NCBI GenBank assembly: GCA_964400125.1
Contig: CAYNSR010000001.1
Coordinates: forward strand, 174,896-238,895
Source: Micavibrio sp964400125
GTDB taxonomy: Bacteria; Pseudomonadota; Alphaproteobacteria; Micavibrionales; Micavibrionaceae
Direction: 5' to 3'
DNA length: 64,000 nucleotides
The notes beneath the pieces are model-generated. The model saw nothing but the letters and a program-made list of their open reading frames with translations, ran no database searches and was not told where the DNA came from. Shown one piece after another: positions 33,874 to 42,553 of the stretch (positions within the stretch are counted from its first letter, which is position 1; each line of letters begins with the position of its first letter). The translations under genes were made by a program, and so were the position numbers.

Positions 33874-34743
33874 AACTTTTTCCGGCCTCCACGGCGCGGG
33901 ATCAGGCAACGGCCTGCCTAAAACAACTTCCCGCACCATTTTCTGCGCCGTATTGATAAGGTCGAAACGGTTGGGGAAATCCCCCGGGTGCAATACAGGC
34001 AGGATATGAACCTGCACCTTTATGCCATCCGCCATCAACGCCCTCCAGATATGGTGTAACACGGTCGGGTTGCCGTCGCCTTCATACCAGCTATAAATGT
34101 TACGGGCGTCCTGATTTTGCGTTGCGTCCTGCCCGTCGGCTTCCATGACGCGGATCGCCACAGGCTGGATACAGATATCGGGAATGACGTTCAGGGGCCT
34201 GCCATGCACATCGACGGCTTCGTTAAAAACAACCTTCAGCAAACCCGCCCTGAACATGTTGACATCGGCGCCCTTGGTCGTCGTTCCTTCCGGGAACACC
34301 AGCAATGTCTGCCCTTCATTCAGGGCATTCACCAGTTTTTCATGCGCCTGCGGCAGATATTCTTTTGTGCGCTCGATAAAAATCGTGCGGAAACATTTCG
34401 CCATATAACCGATACCGGGCCAGCGGGCGATATCGGCCTTGCCGACAAAGGCCCCGCGAAAAACGCTTCCCAACACGGGCGCGTCCATCCACGACAGGTG
34501 GTTTGAAACGATGATCGATTGACGGCGCTCCGCCCTGCCCCGGACATCGAGTTCGATATTGAAAATTTTGCAAAGACTGCGCTGCATCTTCTGCGGGATG
34601 CAGGTAAAATCCTGCTGCCTCAGCCCGGCCACCCGCCCTTTGAGCGACGCCAGCGGGCCGATCACAAAGGCCTGCGCCACCGCTAGAGGCACCGCCATGG
34701 TCAGAACCGCCCCGGCACGCCACAATGCGCGAAGAAACTTCAT
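33871..34743 (-). CDS. plsC: 1-acyl-sn-glycerol-3-phosphate acyltransferase
   Basis: The 290-residue membrane-bound enzyme acylates lysophosphatidic acid in phospholipid synthesis. N-terminal hydrophobic segment (AGAVLTMAVPLAVAQAFVIG) is the membrane anchor. Motif I NHLSWMD (the HxxxxD catalytic pair), motif III FPEGTTTKG, and the basic stretch FIERTKEY fit the family. ATG 34743 with AGGGA upstream is chosen over an extension to 34836. It faces the HD gene tail to tail over the repeat and is divergent from leuD. Confidence 0.85.
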   Translation of the reverse strand: MKFLRALWRAGAVLTMAVPLAVAQAFVIGPLASLKGRVAGLRQQDFTCIPQKMQRSLCKIFNIELDVRGRAERRQSIIVSNHLSWMDAPVLGSVFRGAFVGKADIARWPGIGYMAKCFRTIFIERTKEYLPQAHEKLVNALNEGQTLLVFPEGTTTKGADVNMFRAGLLKVVFNEAVDVHGRPLNVIPDICIQPVAIRVMEADGQDATQNQDARNIYSWYEGDGNPTVLHHIWRALMADGIKVQVHILPVLHPGDFPNRFDLINTAQKMVREVVLGRPLPDPAPWRPEKV

Positions 34744-34883
34744 ACGACGTCCCTGTTGTTTTTTCTTGAAGCCTTTCACGCAATATAAAAAATATGACAA
34801 GAAAATGCCACTTCCGCGTCTGCTGCGTCGCAACATACCCGCAAGGCTTTCTCCGAACCGGAAAATCCTTATAATCGGTTCCT

Positions 34884-35480
34884 ATGAAACCTTTTACAAA
34901 ACTGACGGCGATTGCCGCCCCGCTGCCGCTGATGAATGTCGATACCGACATGATTATCCCGAAGCAGTTCCTGCGCACGATCCAGCGCACCGGGCTGGGG
35001 AAAAACCTGTTCAACGATATGCGCTACGATGAATCGGGGAACCCGAAAGCCGATTTCATCCTGAATATCCCGCCCTACGACCACGCGGAAATTCTGGTCG
35101 CGGGCGAAAATTTCGGCTGCGGCTCCAGCCGCGAACATGCCCCGTGGGCGCTTCTCGATTTCGGCCTGCGCTGCGTTATCGCGCCGTCCTATGCCGATAT
35201 TTTTTACAACAACTGCTTTAAAAACGGCATCCTTCCCGTCATTTTGAAACAGGCACAGGTTGACGCCGTGATGGAAGACGCGCAGGCCGGGCTGGAGGTC
35301 ACCATCGACCTCGGCGCGCAAATCGTGCGCAGCGGCAACCGCGAATTCAAATTCGAAATGGAATCGTTCCGCAAACATTGCCTGATGAACGGGCTGGACG
35401 ACATCGGGCTGACGCTGGAAAAGCGCGATGCGATTGAGGCGTATGAGAATAAAATGAAGACTGAAAGATCGTGGGTCTAA
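34884..35480 (+). CDS. leuD: 3-isopropylmalate dehydratase, small subunit
   Basis: The 198-residue swivel subunit pairs with LeuC. Seen: MNVDTDMIIPKQFLRTI, ENFGCGSSREHAPWAL (substrate-binding loop) and NNCFKNGILP. Length is family-typical. It is separated from leuC by an insertion of three plus-strand genes and plsC. The promoter would lie in the 140 bases shared with plsC. A 22-bp inverted repeat follows the stop. Confidence 0.95.
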   Translation: MKPFTKLTAIAAPLPLMNVDTDMIIPKQFLRTIQRTGLGKNLFNDMRYDESGNPKADFILNIPPYDHAEILVAGENFGCGSSREHAPWALLDFGLRCVIAPSYADIFYNNCFKNGILPVILKQAQVDAVMEDAQAGLEVTIDLGAQIVRSGNREFKFEMESFRKHCLMNGLDDIGLTLEKRDAIEAYENKMKTERSWV

Positions 35481-35482
35481 GG

Positions 35483-35537
35483 ATTCACCACTAAGGACAC
35501 TAAGATTAGAAAAAACTTAGTGTCCTTAGTGGTGAAT
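35483..35537. repeat. Perfect 22-bp inverted repeat between leuD and leuB
   Basis: Bases 35483-35504 and 35516-35537 are exact reverse complements (arm begins ATTCACCACTAAGGACAC) around an 11-base A-rich loop. It starts two bases after the leuD stop and ends 17 bases before the leuB ATG, directly against its ribosome-binding site (AAAAAGGAAAA). A decayed relative is at 23896-23930 upstream of ffh. Confidence 0.8.
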
Positions 35538-35554
35538 AAAAAGGAAAATTAAAA

Positions 35555-36670
35555 ATGAACCATTCCATTGTCATTCTCCCCGGTGACGGCATCGGCCATG
35601 AAGTCATGGCGGAGGTAAAAAAAGTCATTGCCTGGGTGCAGGCCAATACCGATTTGTCCTTTGATATCACCGAAGACCATATCGGCGGCACGGCGATTGA
35701 TTCCTATGGTGTGCCGCTGGCCGATACCACGCTGGAAAAATGCCGCAAGGGCGGAACGGTATTGATGGGCGCGGTCGGCGGGCCGCAATGGGACAAGGTC
35801 GATTATGCGCTCCGCCCGGAGGCCGGGTTGTTAAAGCTGCGCAAGGATCTCGACCTGTTTGCAAATCTGCGCCCGGCGATCGTCTTTGACGCACTGGTCG
35901 ACTCCTCGACGCTGAAGGCCGATATCGTGCGCGGTCTGGATATCATGATCGTGCGCGAACTGACGGGCGGGGTTTATTTCGGGGAACCGCGCGGGATCGA
36001 AGATCTGGGGAACGGACAAAAACGCGGTTTCAACACCCAGACCTACACCACGGCGGAAATCGAACGGGTCGGGCGTGTGGCTTTTGAAATGGCGCAAAAA
36101 CGGCACAGCCGCGTCACCTCCTGCGAAAAAGCCAATGTGATGGAATCGGGGAAATTATGGCGCGAAGTCATCACCGCCCTGCATGCGGCGGAATACCCGG
36201 ATGTGCAACTCAACCATATGTATGCCGATAATTGCGCCATGCAGTTGCTGCGCCACCCGAAACAATTCGACGTGATCGTCACCGATAATCTGTTCGGCGA
36301 TATTTTGTCCGATGAGGCCAGCATGCTGACCGGGTCGCTGGGGATGCTACCCTCCGCGTCGCTCGGCGCGGCGGATGCCACGGGCCGCCGCCTTGCCCTC
36401 TATGAACCCGTCCACGGCTCCGCGCCGGATATCGCGGGTCAGGGCAAGGCCAACCCGCTGGCCGCGATTTTATCCTTTGCCATGGCCCTGCGCTATTCCT
36501 TCCATCGCGGCGATATCGGCGAACGGATCGAATGGGCGGTCGAAGATGTTCTGGGTCAGGGAATCCGCACCCCCGACATCATGGCCGCAGACTGCACCCT
36601 CACCGGCACCTCCAGCATGGGCGACGCCGTCATTGCCACATTGTCGCAGCAAAAGGCCGATGCCGCCTGA
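35555..36670 (+). CDS. leuB: 3-isopropylmalate dehydrogenase
   Basis: The 371-residue NAD enzyme oxidatively decarboxylates isopropylmalate, the third step of leucine synthesis. Seen: VILPGDGIGHEVMAEV, GAVGGPQWD, IVRELTGGVYFGEPRG, MYADNCAMQLLRHPKQFDV (active-site Asp), and the NAD loop YEPVHGSAPDIAGQGKANP. Its own terminator follows at 36741. It is a few residues longer than E. coli LeuB (363). Confidence 0.96.
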   Translation: MNHSIVILPGDGIGHEVMAEVKKVIAWVQANTDLSFDITEDHIGGTAIDSYGVPLADTTLEKCRKGGTVLMGAVGGPQWDKVDYALRPEAGLLKLRKDLDLFANLRPAIVFDALVDSSTLKADIVRGLDIMIVRELTGGVYFGEPRGIEDLGNGQKRGFNTQTYTTAEIERVGRVAFEMAQKRHSRVTSCEKANVMESGKLWREVITALHAAEYPDVQLNHMYADNCAMQLLRHPKQFDVIVTDNLFGDILSDEASMLTGSLGMLPSASLGAADATGRRLALYEPVHGSAPDIAGQGKANPLAAILSFAMALRYSFHRGDIGERIEWAVEDVLGQGIRTPDIMAADCTLTGTSSMGDAVIATLSQQKADAA

Positions 36671-36740
36671 TACTTTCTCCCCATCCCACTATTCGCAGGA
36701 GGGGGAGTTTTGGTTTTACAGACGCGGCTATAACCAAAGA

Positions 36741-36770
36741 AAAAGCCCCGGAAACAAATCCGGGGCTTTT
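36741..36770. terminator. Bidirectional terminator between leuB and the prepilin gene
   Basis: AAAAGCCCCGGA pairs perfectly with TCCGGGGCTTTT over a six-base loop. The A run before and T run after allow it to serve leuB on the plus strand and the prepilin gene (ending at 36794) on the minus strand. Confidence 0.88.
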
Positions 36771-36793
36771 CGTATTCCGCTTGCAATCAGGTA

Positions 36794-37513
36794 TTAGCCC
36801 TGAATACGGATATAGAGGCCGCAAACTTGGGCAGGATTGATCTCGTCATAAGCACCGGTGGCCGAATCGCAGGCTGCACCAAAGCCACGAACAGACCCCG
36901 TACCCGGCTGACCATCATCGATTTTATTATCAATGCGGAAGGCTTGATTTGGATTGAGTGCCTCAACAGGTGCAAGACCAGCGCTCAGTGTCAATCCAAG
37001 ATAAAGCCCTTGATTGGGGTTAACTGCATTGTTGACAATATTCAGGAAGTGAACCGCCAATCCGGTTGTGCTCCCGGCATGAAAGCCGCCGCTGATATTG
37101 GCTTCCGGATAAATACCGCCCCAGGTCGTCCCGCCAGCCGGATTGATCCCGGTCAAAAGATCGGCCGCCGCCAGATGCACAAAGAACTGCAACGACTCAC
37201 CGGCAGGTGCCCCGGCAAACGTATCGTTCAGCGCCCTGTTCCCGTCACCGGCAACATTGCAAGGCGCCGCAGTACACGCCGGAAGGCGTGTGGTTGGCGT
37301 CAGCATATCACCCGGCAGCGCCGAATACATATCATCAAAGGTGGACACGGAAGCATCCATCGCCTTCACCTGTGCGACCGTTGCTGTAATCTGTGCGTTA
37401 TTAATCAACTCCTGACCCTTCAGAACACCACCGATCAGCAGACCGATAATAATCATCACGATAGCCAGTTCGACAAGCGTAAAACCTGCCTGTGACCGAA
37501 TTTGTTTGGACAT
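36794..37513 (-). CDS. Type IV prepilin-like protein (major pilin candidate)
   Basis: The 239-residue protein has a class III signal: a nine-residue basic leader SKQIRSQAG, then FTLVELAIVMIIIGLLIGG, with prepilin peptidase cleavage expected after Gly10 and Glu at mature position 5. The globular part is unusually long for a type IVa pilin and has four cysteines: two close together (LPACTAAPC) and two near the end (FGAACDSATG and AQVCGLYIR), which may close a D-region loop. AAGGAGAG precedes ATG 37513. It is the last gene in the direction of the pilus locus and the only prepilin seen there. Confidence 0.82.
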   Translation of the reverse strand: MSKQIRSQAGFTLVELAIVMIIIGLLIGGVLKGQELINNAQITATVAQVKAMDASVSTFDDMYSALPGDMLTPTTRLPACTAAPCNVAGDGNRALNDTFAGAPAGESLQFFVHLAAADLLTGINPAGGTTWGGIYPEANISGGFHAGSTTGLAVHFLNIVNNAVNPNQGLYLGLTLSAGLAPVEALNPNQAFRIDNKIDDGQPGTGSVRGFGAACDSATGAYDEINPAQVCGLYIRIQG

Positions 37514-37768
37514 ATTTTTTCTCTCCTTGAGATGACTGCAGACGTAAGAACAGGATGAACAACCGTTGAGTGGAAACGACTCGGGCGGCATGAAAATTAT
37601 ACACGCACAAACGAGTCTGAAAACCCCCAACCTGTTCAGATTGAAGGAAATTCCTGAATGATCGGTTAATTCTGGCACTCTGCCTGATCATCGTGACAGG
37701 ATAAGAAACCAGTTTATCATAATAATGATGAGCGATGTGTAAACAGGACAAAAAACGGAGTGCGCGAA

Positions 37769-38839
37769 TCACCCGGTTTTCTTCATTTCATCCCGATATT
37801 GCCCGGGCGTTTTTCCGGTGATGTCACGGAAAACGCGGTTAAAGGAAGCAATGGAATTGAACCCGACCTCCTCCGCAACGGTCTTGATCGCGGCATCGGT
37901 CTCCGCCAGCAGGCGCATGGCATCGCCAACCCGCCGTTCACTGAAAAGCTGCGGCAGGGTTTTACCAAAATGCTGGTTGATAACGCGGGAGACAACGGTT
38001 TCGGATATCCCCAGTTCCTTGGCAAGGCTGACCCGGTTATAGGACGGCTCCTGATAGATTTTTTCCAGCGCCAGCAATTCCTCGATCCGTCCGGCGATTT
38101 TATGATCCTCCGCGCTCAGGACCGGGTGCGGGTGTATGCGGCTGGCGCGTTCGACCAGATTGACGGCCTGCGGATAAATCCGGAACAGGCTGGTCCCCGC
38201 CAGATAGACAAACCCCAACCCCCATATGGTCCGGATAACGGTGGCCTCGTCCGGCGTCAGCAAACCGGTCAGCCCCAGCAACATCGTGCCCAGAAAACAC
38301 AAATTCACCAGCACCAGCGCAAAAATCAACCAGTACCGATCCCGCCCCACGGGCTGTGACACCATCTGCGCCAGAACCGGGCGTTGCGACCACATCGCAA
38401 TCATGCTGCCCACCCCGGCCAGCAGCCCGGTCAGAACCAGCCACTCCGCCAGATCAGTATCCGGCACCATATGATGCAAGGCGACCGCCAGCCCGTAGGC
38501 CAAGGGAACCAGCCCGACAACCCACAGGCTGCGCCAGCGCGGCGGCTCGATAATGCGGGCGATCTGGGTCATCAGCAAAACCGAAAGCGGCGGCCCCAGA
38601 AACCACAAGCCCCACATCACCCGGTCATAGAACGGCAACAATTCACCCAGAAAGCGATGGGCAAAACCCGACAGAAACGCCAGCGCCAGCACAAGAAAAT
38701 AGGCAAACGGAATCACTGCGCGCTGCCACCCCCCGGCGCGAAACGCCATATAGACCAGAATATAGACGCACTGCACCAGCCCGATCAGCGACAGGATTTC
38801 AGGAACGGTAAACAGCAGCGGTTGGAACTCGTCCTCCAT
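37769..38839 (-). CDS. Membrane-anchored AraC-family regulator
   Basis: The 356-residue protein has about seven hydrophobic segments in residues 10-225 (SLIGLVQCVYILVYM, FAYFLVLALAFLSG, WFLGPPLSVLLM, YWLIFALVLVNLCFLG and others) and a C-terminal AraC DNA-binding domain: SLAKELGISETVVSRVINQH and then TVAEEVGFNSIASFNRVFRD and TGKTPGQYR. Such 7TM-AraC proteins are thought to sense signals at the membrane. It lies between the pilus assembly genes and the prepilin gene, on the same strand, and could control the latter. A 255-base gap with no visible gene separates it from the prepilin gene. Confidence 0.8.
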   Translation of the reverse strand: MEDEFQPLLFTVPEILSLIGLVQCVYILVYMAFRAGGWQRAVIPFAYFLVLALAFLSGFAHRFLGELLPFYDRVMWGLWFLGPPLSVLLMTQIARIIEPPRWRSLWVVGLVPLAYGLAVALHHMVPDTDLAEWLVLTGLLAGVGSMIAMWSQRPVLAQMVSQPVGRDRYWLIFALVLVNLCFLGTMLLGLTGLLTPDEATVIRTIWGLGFVYLAGTSLFRIYPQAVNLVERASRIHPHPVLSAEDHKIAGRIEELLALEKIYQEPSYNRVSLAKELGISETVVSRVINQHFGKTLPQLFSERRVGDAMRLLAETDAAIKTVAEEVGFNSIASFNRVFRDITGKTPGQYRDEMKKTG

Positions 38840-38904
38840 CCGGTCAATATACCCTTGTCTGAAAATTTTCTAAAGATACGATTTCGGTAAATGCCGACGC
38901 CTTG

Positions 38905-39642
38905 CTATTTCACTGCGGTGCAAAGTTTTTCCGCGGCAGCCTCTTCCGGGGTCAAAATCCGGTCGCAGACATAATCACGGATAAAGCGTATCTCCGCCGG
39001 GTCCATATCGTCGATATTGCTATTGGCAAGAATGCTCATCATCAGGGCATAGGAGGCCTGCTTATTCCCCATCGCATTCATGACAAAGGCTGGCATCTGC
39101 CGTGTCCAGATCGGCATGTCGTCACGCGGCAGAACCGCCATTTTGTTGGCGAGATCAAGGGCGCGATTTAAATCCCCCTGCTGGAACCGGGCCAGATAAA
39201 CCGCATGCGCCAGCCAGCGCCATTTATGCGGCTCGGGCCGCTGGCCGACGACTTCGAGATAATCGATCACCGGTGTCAGGTCGGAAATTTTTTTCGTTGC
39301 GCCGTAATAATACGCGGCCAAAGCAGGGATAAAATTGGACCGCCGGTCGAGTTGGTCCTCCAGAAAAAACCAGTCCCGCAATCGCGCATAATTATAATTT
39401 TCAAGCAACTGGTCCTTGCCACCAACGGACCCGAGATTTTGTAGCATCAGGCCGATCATGCGATAGGCCATCTGCGTATCCCCCAGTGTTGTGCGCGCCG
39501 CCGCCGCGACACCGGGGACGGGCGGGACATTCCCCCAGGTCGGGCGCAGATCGCGGCTGAAAAACCACAAACCGATATTCAGCGTCAGAATAACGCAGAA
39601 CACCAGATAAAGCGGCAGGTTGCGTTTATCAATGACGGTCAT
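38905..39642 (-). CDS. Membrane-anchored helical-repeat protein of the pilus/ABC locus
   Basis: A 245-residue protein with an N-terminal transmembrane segment (LPLYLVFCVILTLNIGLWFF) and a periplasmic helical body that reads like irregular TPR repeats (AAYYYGATKKISDLTPVIDY, WLAHAVYLARFQQGDLNRAL). It starts three bases after the ABC permease gene. In Myxococcus, pilG, pilH and pilI encode a membrane-linked protein, an ABC ATPase and a permease needed for pilus assembly; this gene holds the place of pilG. The sequence link to PilG is not proven. Confidence 0.6.
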   Translation of the reverse strand: MTVIDKRNLPLYLVFCVILTLNIGLWFFSRDLRPTWGNVPPVPGVAAAARTTLGDTQMAYRMIGLMLQNLGSVGGKDQLLENYNYARLRDWFFLEDQLDRRSNFIPALAAYYYGATKKISDLTPVIDYLEVVGQRPEPHKWRWLAHAVYLARFQQGDLNRALDLANKMAVLPRDDMPIWTRQMPAFVMNAMGNKQASYALMMSILANSNIDDMDPAEIRFIRDYVCDRILTPEEAAAEKLCTAVK

Positions 39643-39645
39643 GAA

Positions 39646-40425
39646 TTAAAACTGCCTGCGGCGCAGGTCCACCAAGGCGGCACACACCAGCAGGGCCGTA
39701 TAAAACACGCCCTGAACCAGCAGGAATCCAAACCCGACATCACCCGCCATATCCGGATAGACCAGCCATGTCGTCTGCCCCATCAGGTCCAGTCGCGGGA
39801 CGACCATGGCGATGACATTCATGATTCCCTGCAAAAACGGCAGGGCCATCCCGCCCAGACCGATACTGGCAATCCCGATCAATTGCCCCATCAACCGGGC
39901 CAGAAGATAAAGGCCGAAGACCGCCAGCGCACTCCCAGCGGCACTGGTGACGACCATTGAAAAAAACAATGCCGCACTGGCCATGATAATCAATTCGATC
40001 ATGAAACTGAAAATCCACAGGAGATGCCCCGCCCCCACCCCGCCGGGATTGACCGCCAGCACCGCGACGGAAACCGCTGCCGCGACAACCAGCGCCAGAA
40101 TCGAAAAGGCAAGTGCATGCGAAAAAATAAACGCATTGCGGCTGATCGGGCGGGACAGCAGAAATTCAACATCCTTGGAATCAAACGACCGCCGCATATG
40201 AAAGACAATAAACAGCACCAGCCCGGCCACACCGGCAAAACGCAAACCTCCGGCGGCAAAGACCATGCCGAACTGTTCATATTCAATCAGAGCGGATGAC
40301 CCCAGAAAAATGGAAAGCGCCGCCCCCACCAGCGTCAGGAGAATCAGGGACAAAAGCAACCTGTCCCGTAACGCCGCCATCAAAACATAACGTACCAGCG
40401 GCAGGGAAATGGACGATGAAAACAT
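39646..40425 (-). CDS. ABC-2 type transporter permease of the pilus locus
   Basis: The 259-residue integral membrane protein has six or so hydrophobic segments (LLLSLILLTLVGAALSIFLG, FAGVAGLVLFIVFHM, ALAFSILALVVAAAVSVAVL, FMIELIIMASAALFFSMVV, LAVFGLYLLARLMGQLI, GFLLVQGVFYTALLVCAAL) and the cytosolic stretch SKDVEFLLSRPISRNAFIFS, typical of ABC-2 permeases. The ATPase candidate is at 46985, on the other side of the secretin-to-TPR genes. In context it is a PilI counterpart. Confidence 0.8.
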   Translation of the reverse strand: MFSSSISLPLVRYVLMAALRDRLLLSLILLTLVGAALSIFLGSSALIEYEQFGMVFAAGGLRFAGVAGLVLFIVFHMRRSFDSKDVEFLLSRPISRNAFIFSHALAFSILALVVAAAVSVAVLAVNPGGVGAGHLLWIFSFMIELIIMASAALFFSMVVTSAAGSALAVFGLYLLARLMGQLIGIASIGLGGMALPFLQGIMNVIAMVVPRLDLMGQTTWLVYPDMAGDVGFGFLLVQGVFYTALLVCAALVDLRRRQF

Positions 40426-40501
40426 AAAAATATGCTCCGTTTACACAAACACCGCCCCGCACCCCCGGGGGTGCGGGAAAAGGCGCGGAAGAACGTCCGG
40501 A

Positions 40502-42376
40502 TTACATCCGTAACGGACGGCGATCACCCGAAAAGCGTTTGTACATGTCCCGGTCAACCCTGTCGATCGTATCGTTGCTGCCATCAATAATGGTGGCCTT
40601 GATAAAGACGATCAACTCTGTCTTCTGCACCCGGTCGAGCTGCTTTCTGAACGCACTGCCCAGCAGAGGAATTTCAGACAGGACGGGAACACCGTTCTGG
40701 CCGGAATCTGTACGGTCCTGCATCAGGCCGCCCATAATCAGCGCCTGACCGGAACCCATTTTCACGACAGAATCCATCTCCTGAATATTGACAATTGGTA
40801 TCGGTGAAGTAATGGGAGTAACCAACCCTTGCGCGACGAAGGCCACCGCCGGGTCGTCAATCGTCCCGACGATCCGCGTCACCGTCGGACGGACCGACAT
40901 GGAGACGGAGCGATCATCAAGGTTGATCGATGGTTGAACATTAATTAGCACCCCTTCAGGAACGTTCTTGATTTCACTGTCCACATTGGTCTGGGTCGTG
41001 TTGTCGGATGTTGTGACATCGATATCGATTTCAAAATAAACCCGGTTGCTGGCGACGTTCAGCACCGCCGATTGGTTATTCAGCACCGTCAGGCGCGGGC
41101 TGGCCAGCGCCTTAACCGTCCCGAAGCGTGACGCGGCATCAATCACCGCGCTAACATCGTTCCCAGCATAACCGATGGTAAAATTCGGCGCCCCTGCAAC
41201 GGCATCAGGCAGGGCCTGACGGGCAAGCCCGCCGGCACCGCCAGTAAAACCGAGAGAAAATTCCCCGATCAGGTTTTCAAACACTTCCCAGTTGATCCCG
41301 GCGGAAAATTCATCCGTCAGAGACACTTCAAGAATTTTTGCCTCGATCAGAACCTGCGACGTGACGGAACGTTTCAGCTCCGTCATATACTCTTCAATCT
41401 GCTTATGCTGGCGCTCTGTGGCATTGACCGCCAGCATGCCTGCCTGCTTGTTGATCGCGAAGGACGCCCCGTCCGGGCTCTGTCCAGCGACAACCTGCGC
41501 GGGCGAAGCCTGCGCCGGACCCGTCGGCAGGGACTGGACCTGCAGCGTCGCCGCAGGCGGCGTGACCTGAATGATCTGCTCGCCATCCGGTCCCGTTGTC
41601 ACCACCGGCTCGACCGGGGCGGGATTGACGGGGGCCGCCGTAATCGTGGGGTCGTTCTGCGTTGCCAGAACCGCATTCGACATGGGAATGCCCAGAACCT
41701 GCGTCAGGTTGGTCGTCAGCTCGCCCCAGAAATCAGACTCGCTTTTGCTGGCTGCTTCGAACTTGGAGCCGGTATTGGCCCCCTCGCCCGACACGACAGA
41801 AACGTCATTCTTGATGGAACTGGTGTTGGAGCGAATAAAGCTCAAATAATCGATCTTGTAAGTCTTGTGGTAGGGCGTATCCAACTCGATCCGGACCTTG
41901 TCGTCCACGAATTTGTAACGCAAACCGGCAATCTCGGAAATGTGTTTAATCACCATATCAAAAGGCTTATCGCGTGCTGTAAAAATCACCGAGCCCTTGA
42001 TACGGGGATCAAGCTCGATGTCAAACCCGGCCTGATTGGCAAGCTCGAACAACGCATCGCGCAACGGTACAGTCTGGTTAACGGAAATCGACACCAGCGG
42101 CATGGCGCGCAGTTTTTCGGACGGGTTCGCAACATAAGCCTGCAACGCTGGAATACTGTCGTCATGGGCCGCAGCATCCGCGATCGCATCTTCCTGCGCG
42201 ATGCGCGGCGCCATGGCATCGCGATAATCCTGCATCTCCATATGGCCGGAGCGATCCATCTTCAAGTGATTGCGCGTCAGATCGCAGCCCGACAACCCGA
42301 CCGTCCCCATCGACAACCCCAGAACAAGAAAGGAAACACTGCCAAGCGTTTTTGCAGAACCGGACATATGGCGCAT
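40502..42376 (-). CDS. mshL: Type IV pilus secretin, MshL-like lipoprotein
   Basis: The 624-residue protein forms the outer-membrane pore for the pilus. A lipoprotein signal ends in VGLSGC (Cys31). Residues 90-190 hold the secretin N-domain (STN type; DALFELANQAGFDIELDPRI), then a region with Pro/Thr linker, then the secretin core: VTSQVLIEAKILEVSLTDEF, GINWEVFENL, VLNNQSAVLNVA, VPEGVLINVQPSI, and GSGQALIMGGLMQDRT, VPVLSEIPLLGSAFR. The pattern is closest to MSHA secretin MshL. ATG 42376 is preferred over a start at 42406. Confidence 0.88.
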   Translation of the reverse strand: MRHMSGSAKTLGSVSFLVLGLSMGTVGLSGCDLTRNHLKMDRSGHMEMQDYRDAMAPRIAQEDAIADAAAHDDSIPALQAYVANPSEKLRAMPLVSISVNQTVPLRDALFELANQAGFDIELDPRIKGSVIFTARDKPFDMVIKHISEIAGLRYKFVDDKVRIELDTPYHKTYKIDYLSFIRSNTSSIKNDVSVVSGEGANTGSKFEAASKSESDFWGELTTNLTQVLGIPMSNAVLATQNDPTITAAPVNPAPVEPVVTTGPDGEQIIQVTPPAATLQVQSLPTGPAQASPAQVVAGQSPDGASFAINKQAGMLAVNATERQHKQIEEYMTELKRSVTSQVLIEAKILEVSLTDEFSAGINWEVFENLIGEFSLGFTGGAGGLARQALPDAVAGAPNFTIGYAGNDVSAVIDAASRFGTVKALASPRLTVLNNQSAVLNVASNRVYFEIDIDVTTSDNTTQTNVDSEIKNVPEGVLINVQPSINLDDRSVSMSVRPTVTRIVGTIDDPAVAFVAQGLVTPITSPIPIVNIQEMDSVVKMGSGQALIMGGLMQDRTDSGQNGVPVLSEIPLLGSAFRKQLDRVQKTELIVFIKATIIDGSNDTIDRVDRDMYKRFSGDRRPLRM

Positions 42377-42553
42377 CGATATCTCTTTTATAAAGCAAGG
42401 GGTCAACAGGGAAACGTGGTGGGCCAGAACAAGACGGCCTCCGCTATACGCCGAAGCAGTCTAGGACATAACTATAACATGATGAATATGCCGCGCAAAA
42501 GCCTTAATCGCGCCGGAAAATTATTTGCGATAAGTGTGCGACGGGGCAGGCAC

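Noticed and set aside
36827..37495. 222-codon plus-strand frame opposite the prepilin gene
   Set aside because: The minus strand has a clear class III signal peptide and ribosome-binding site; the plus frame has neither.
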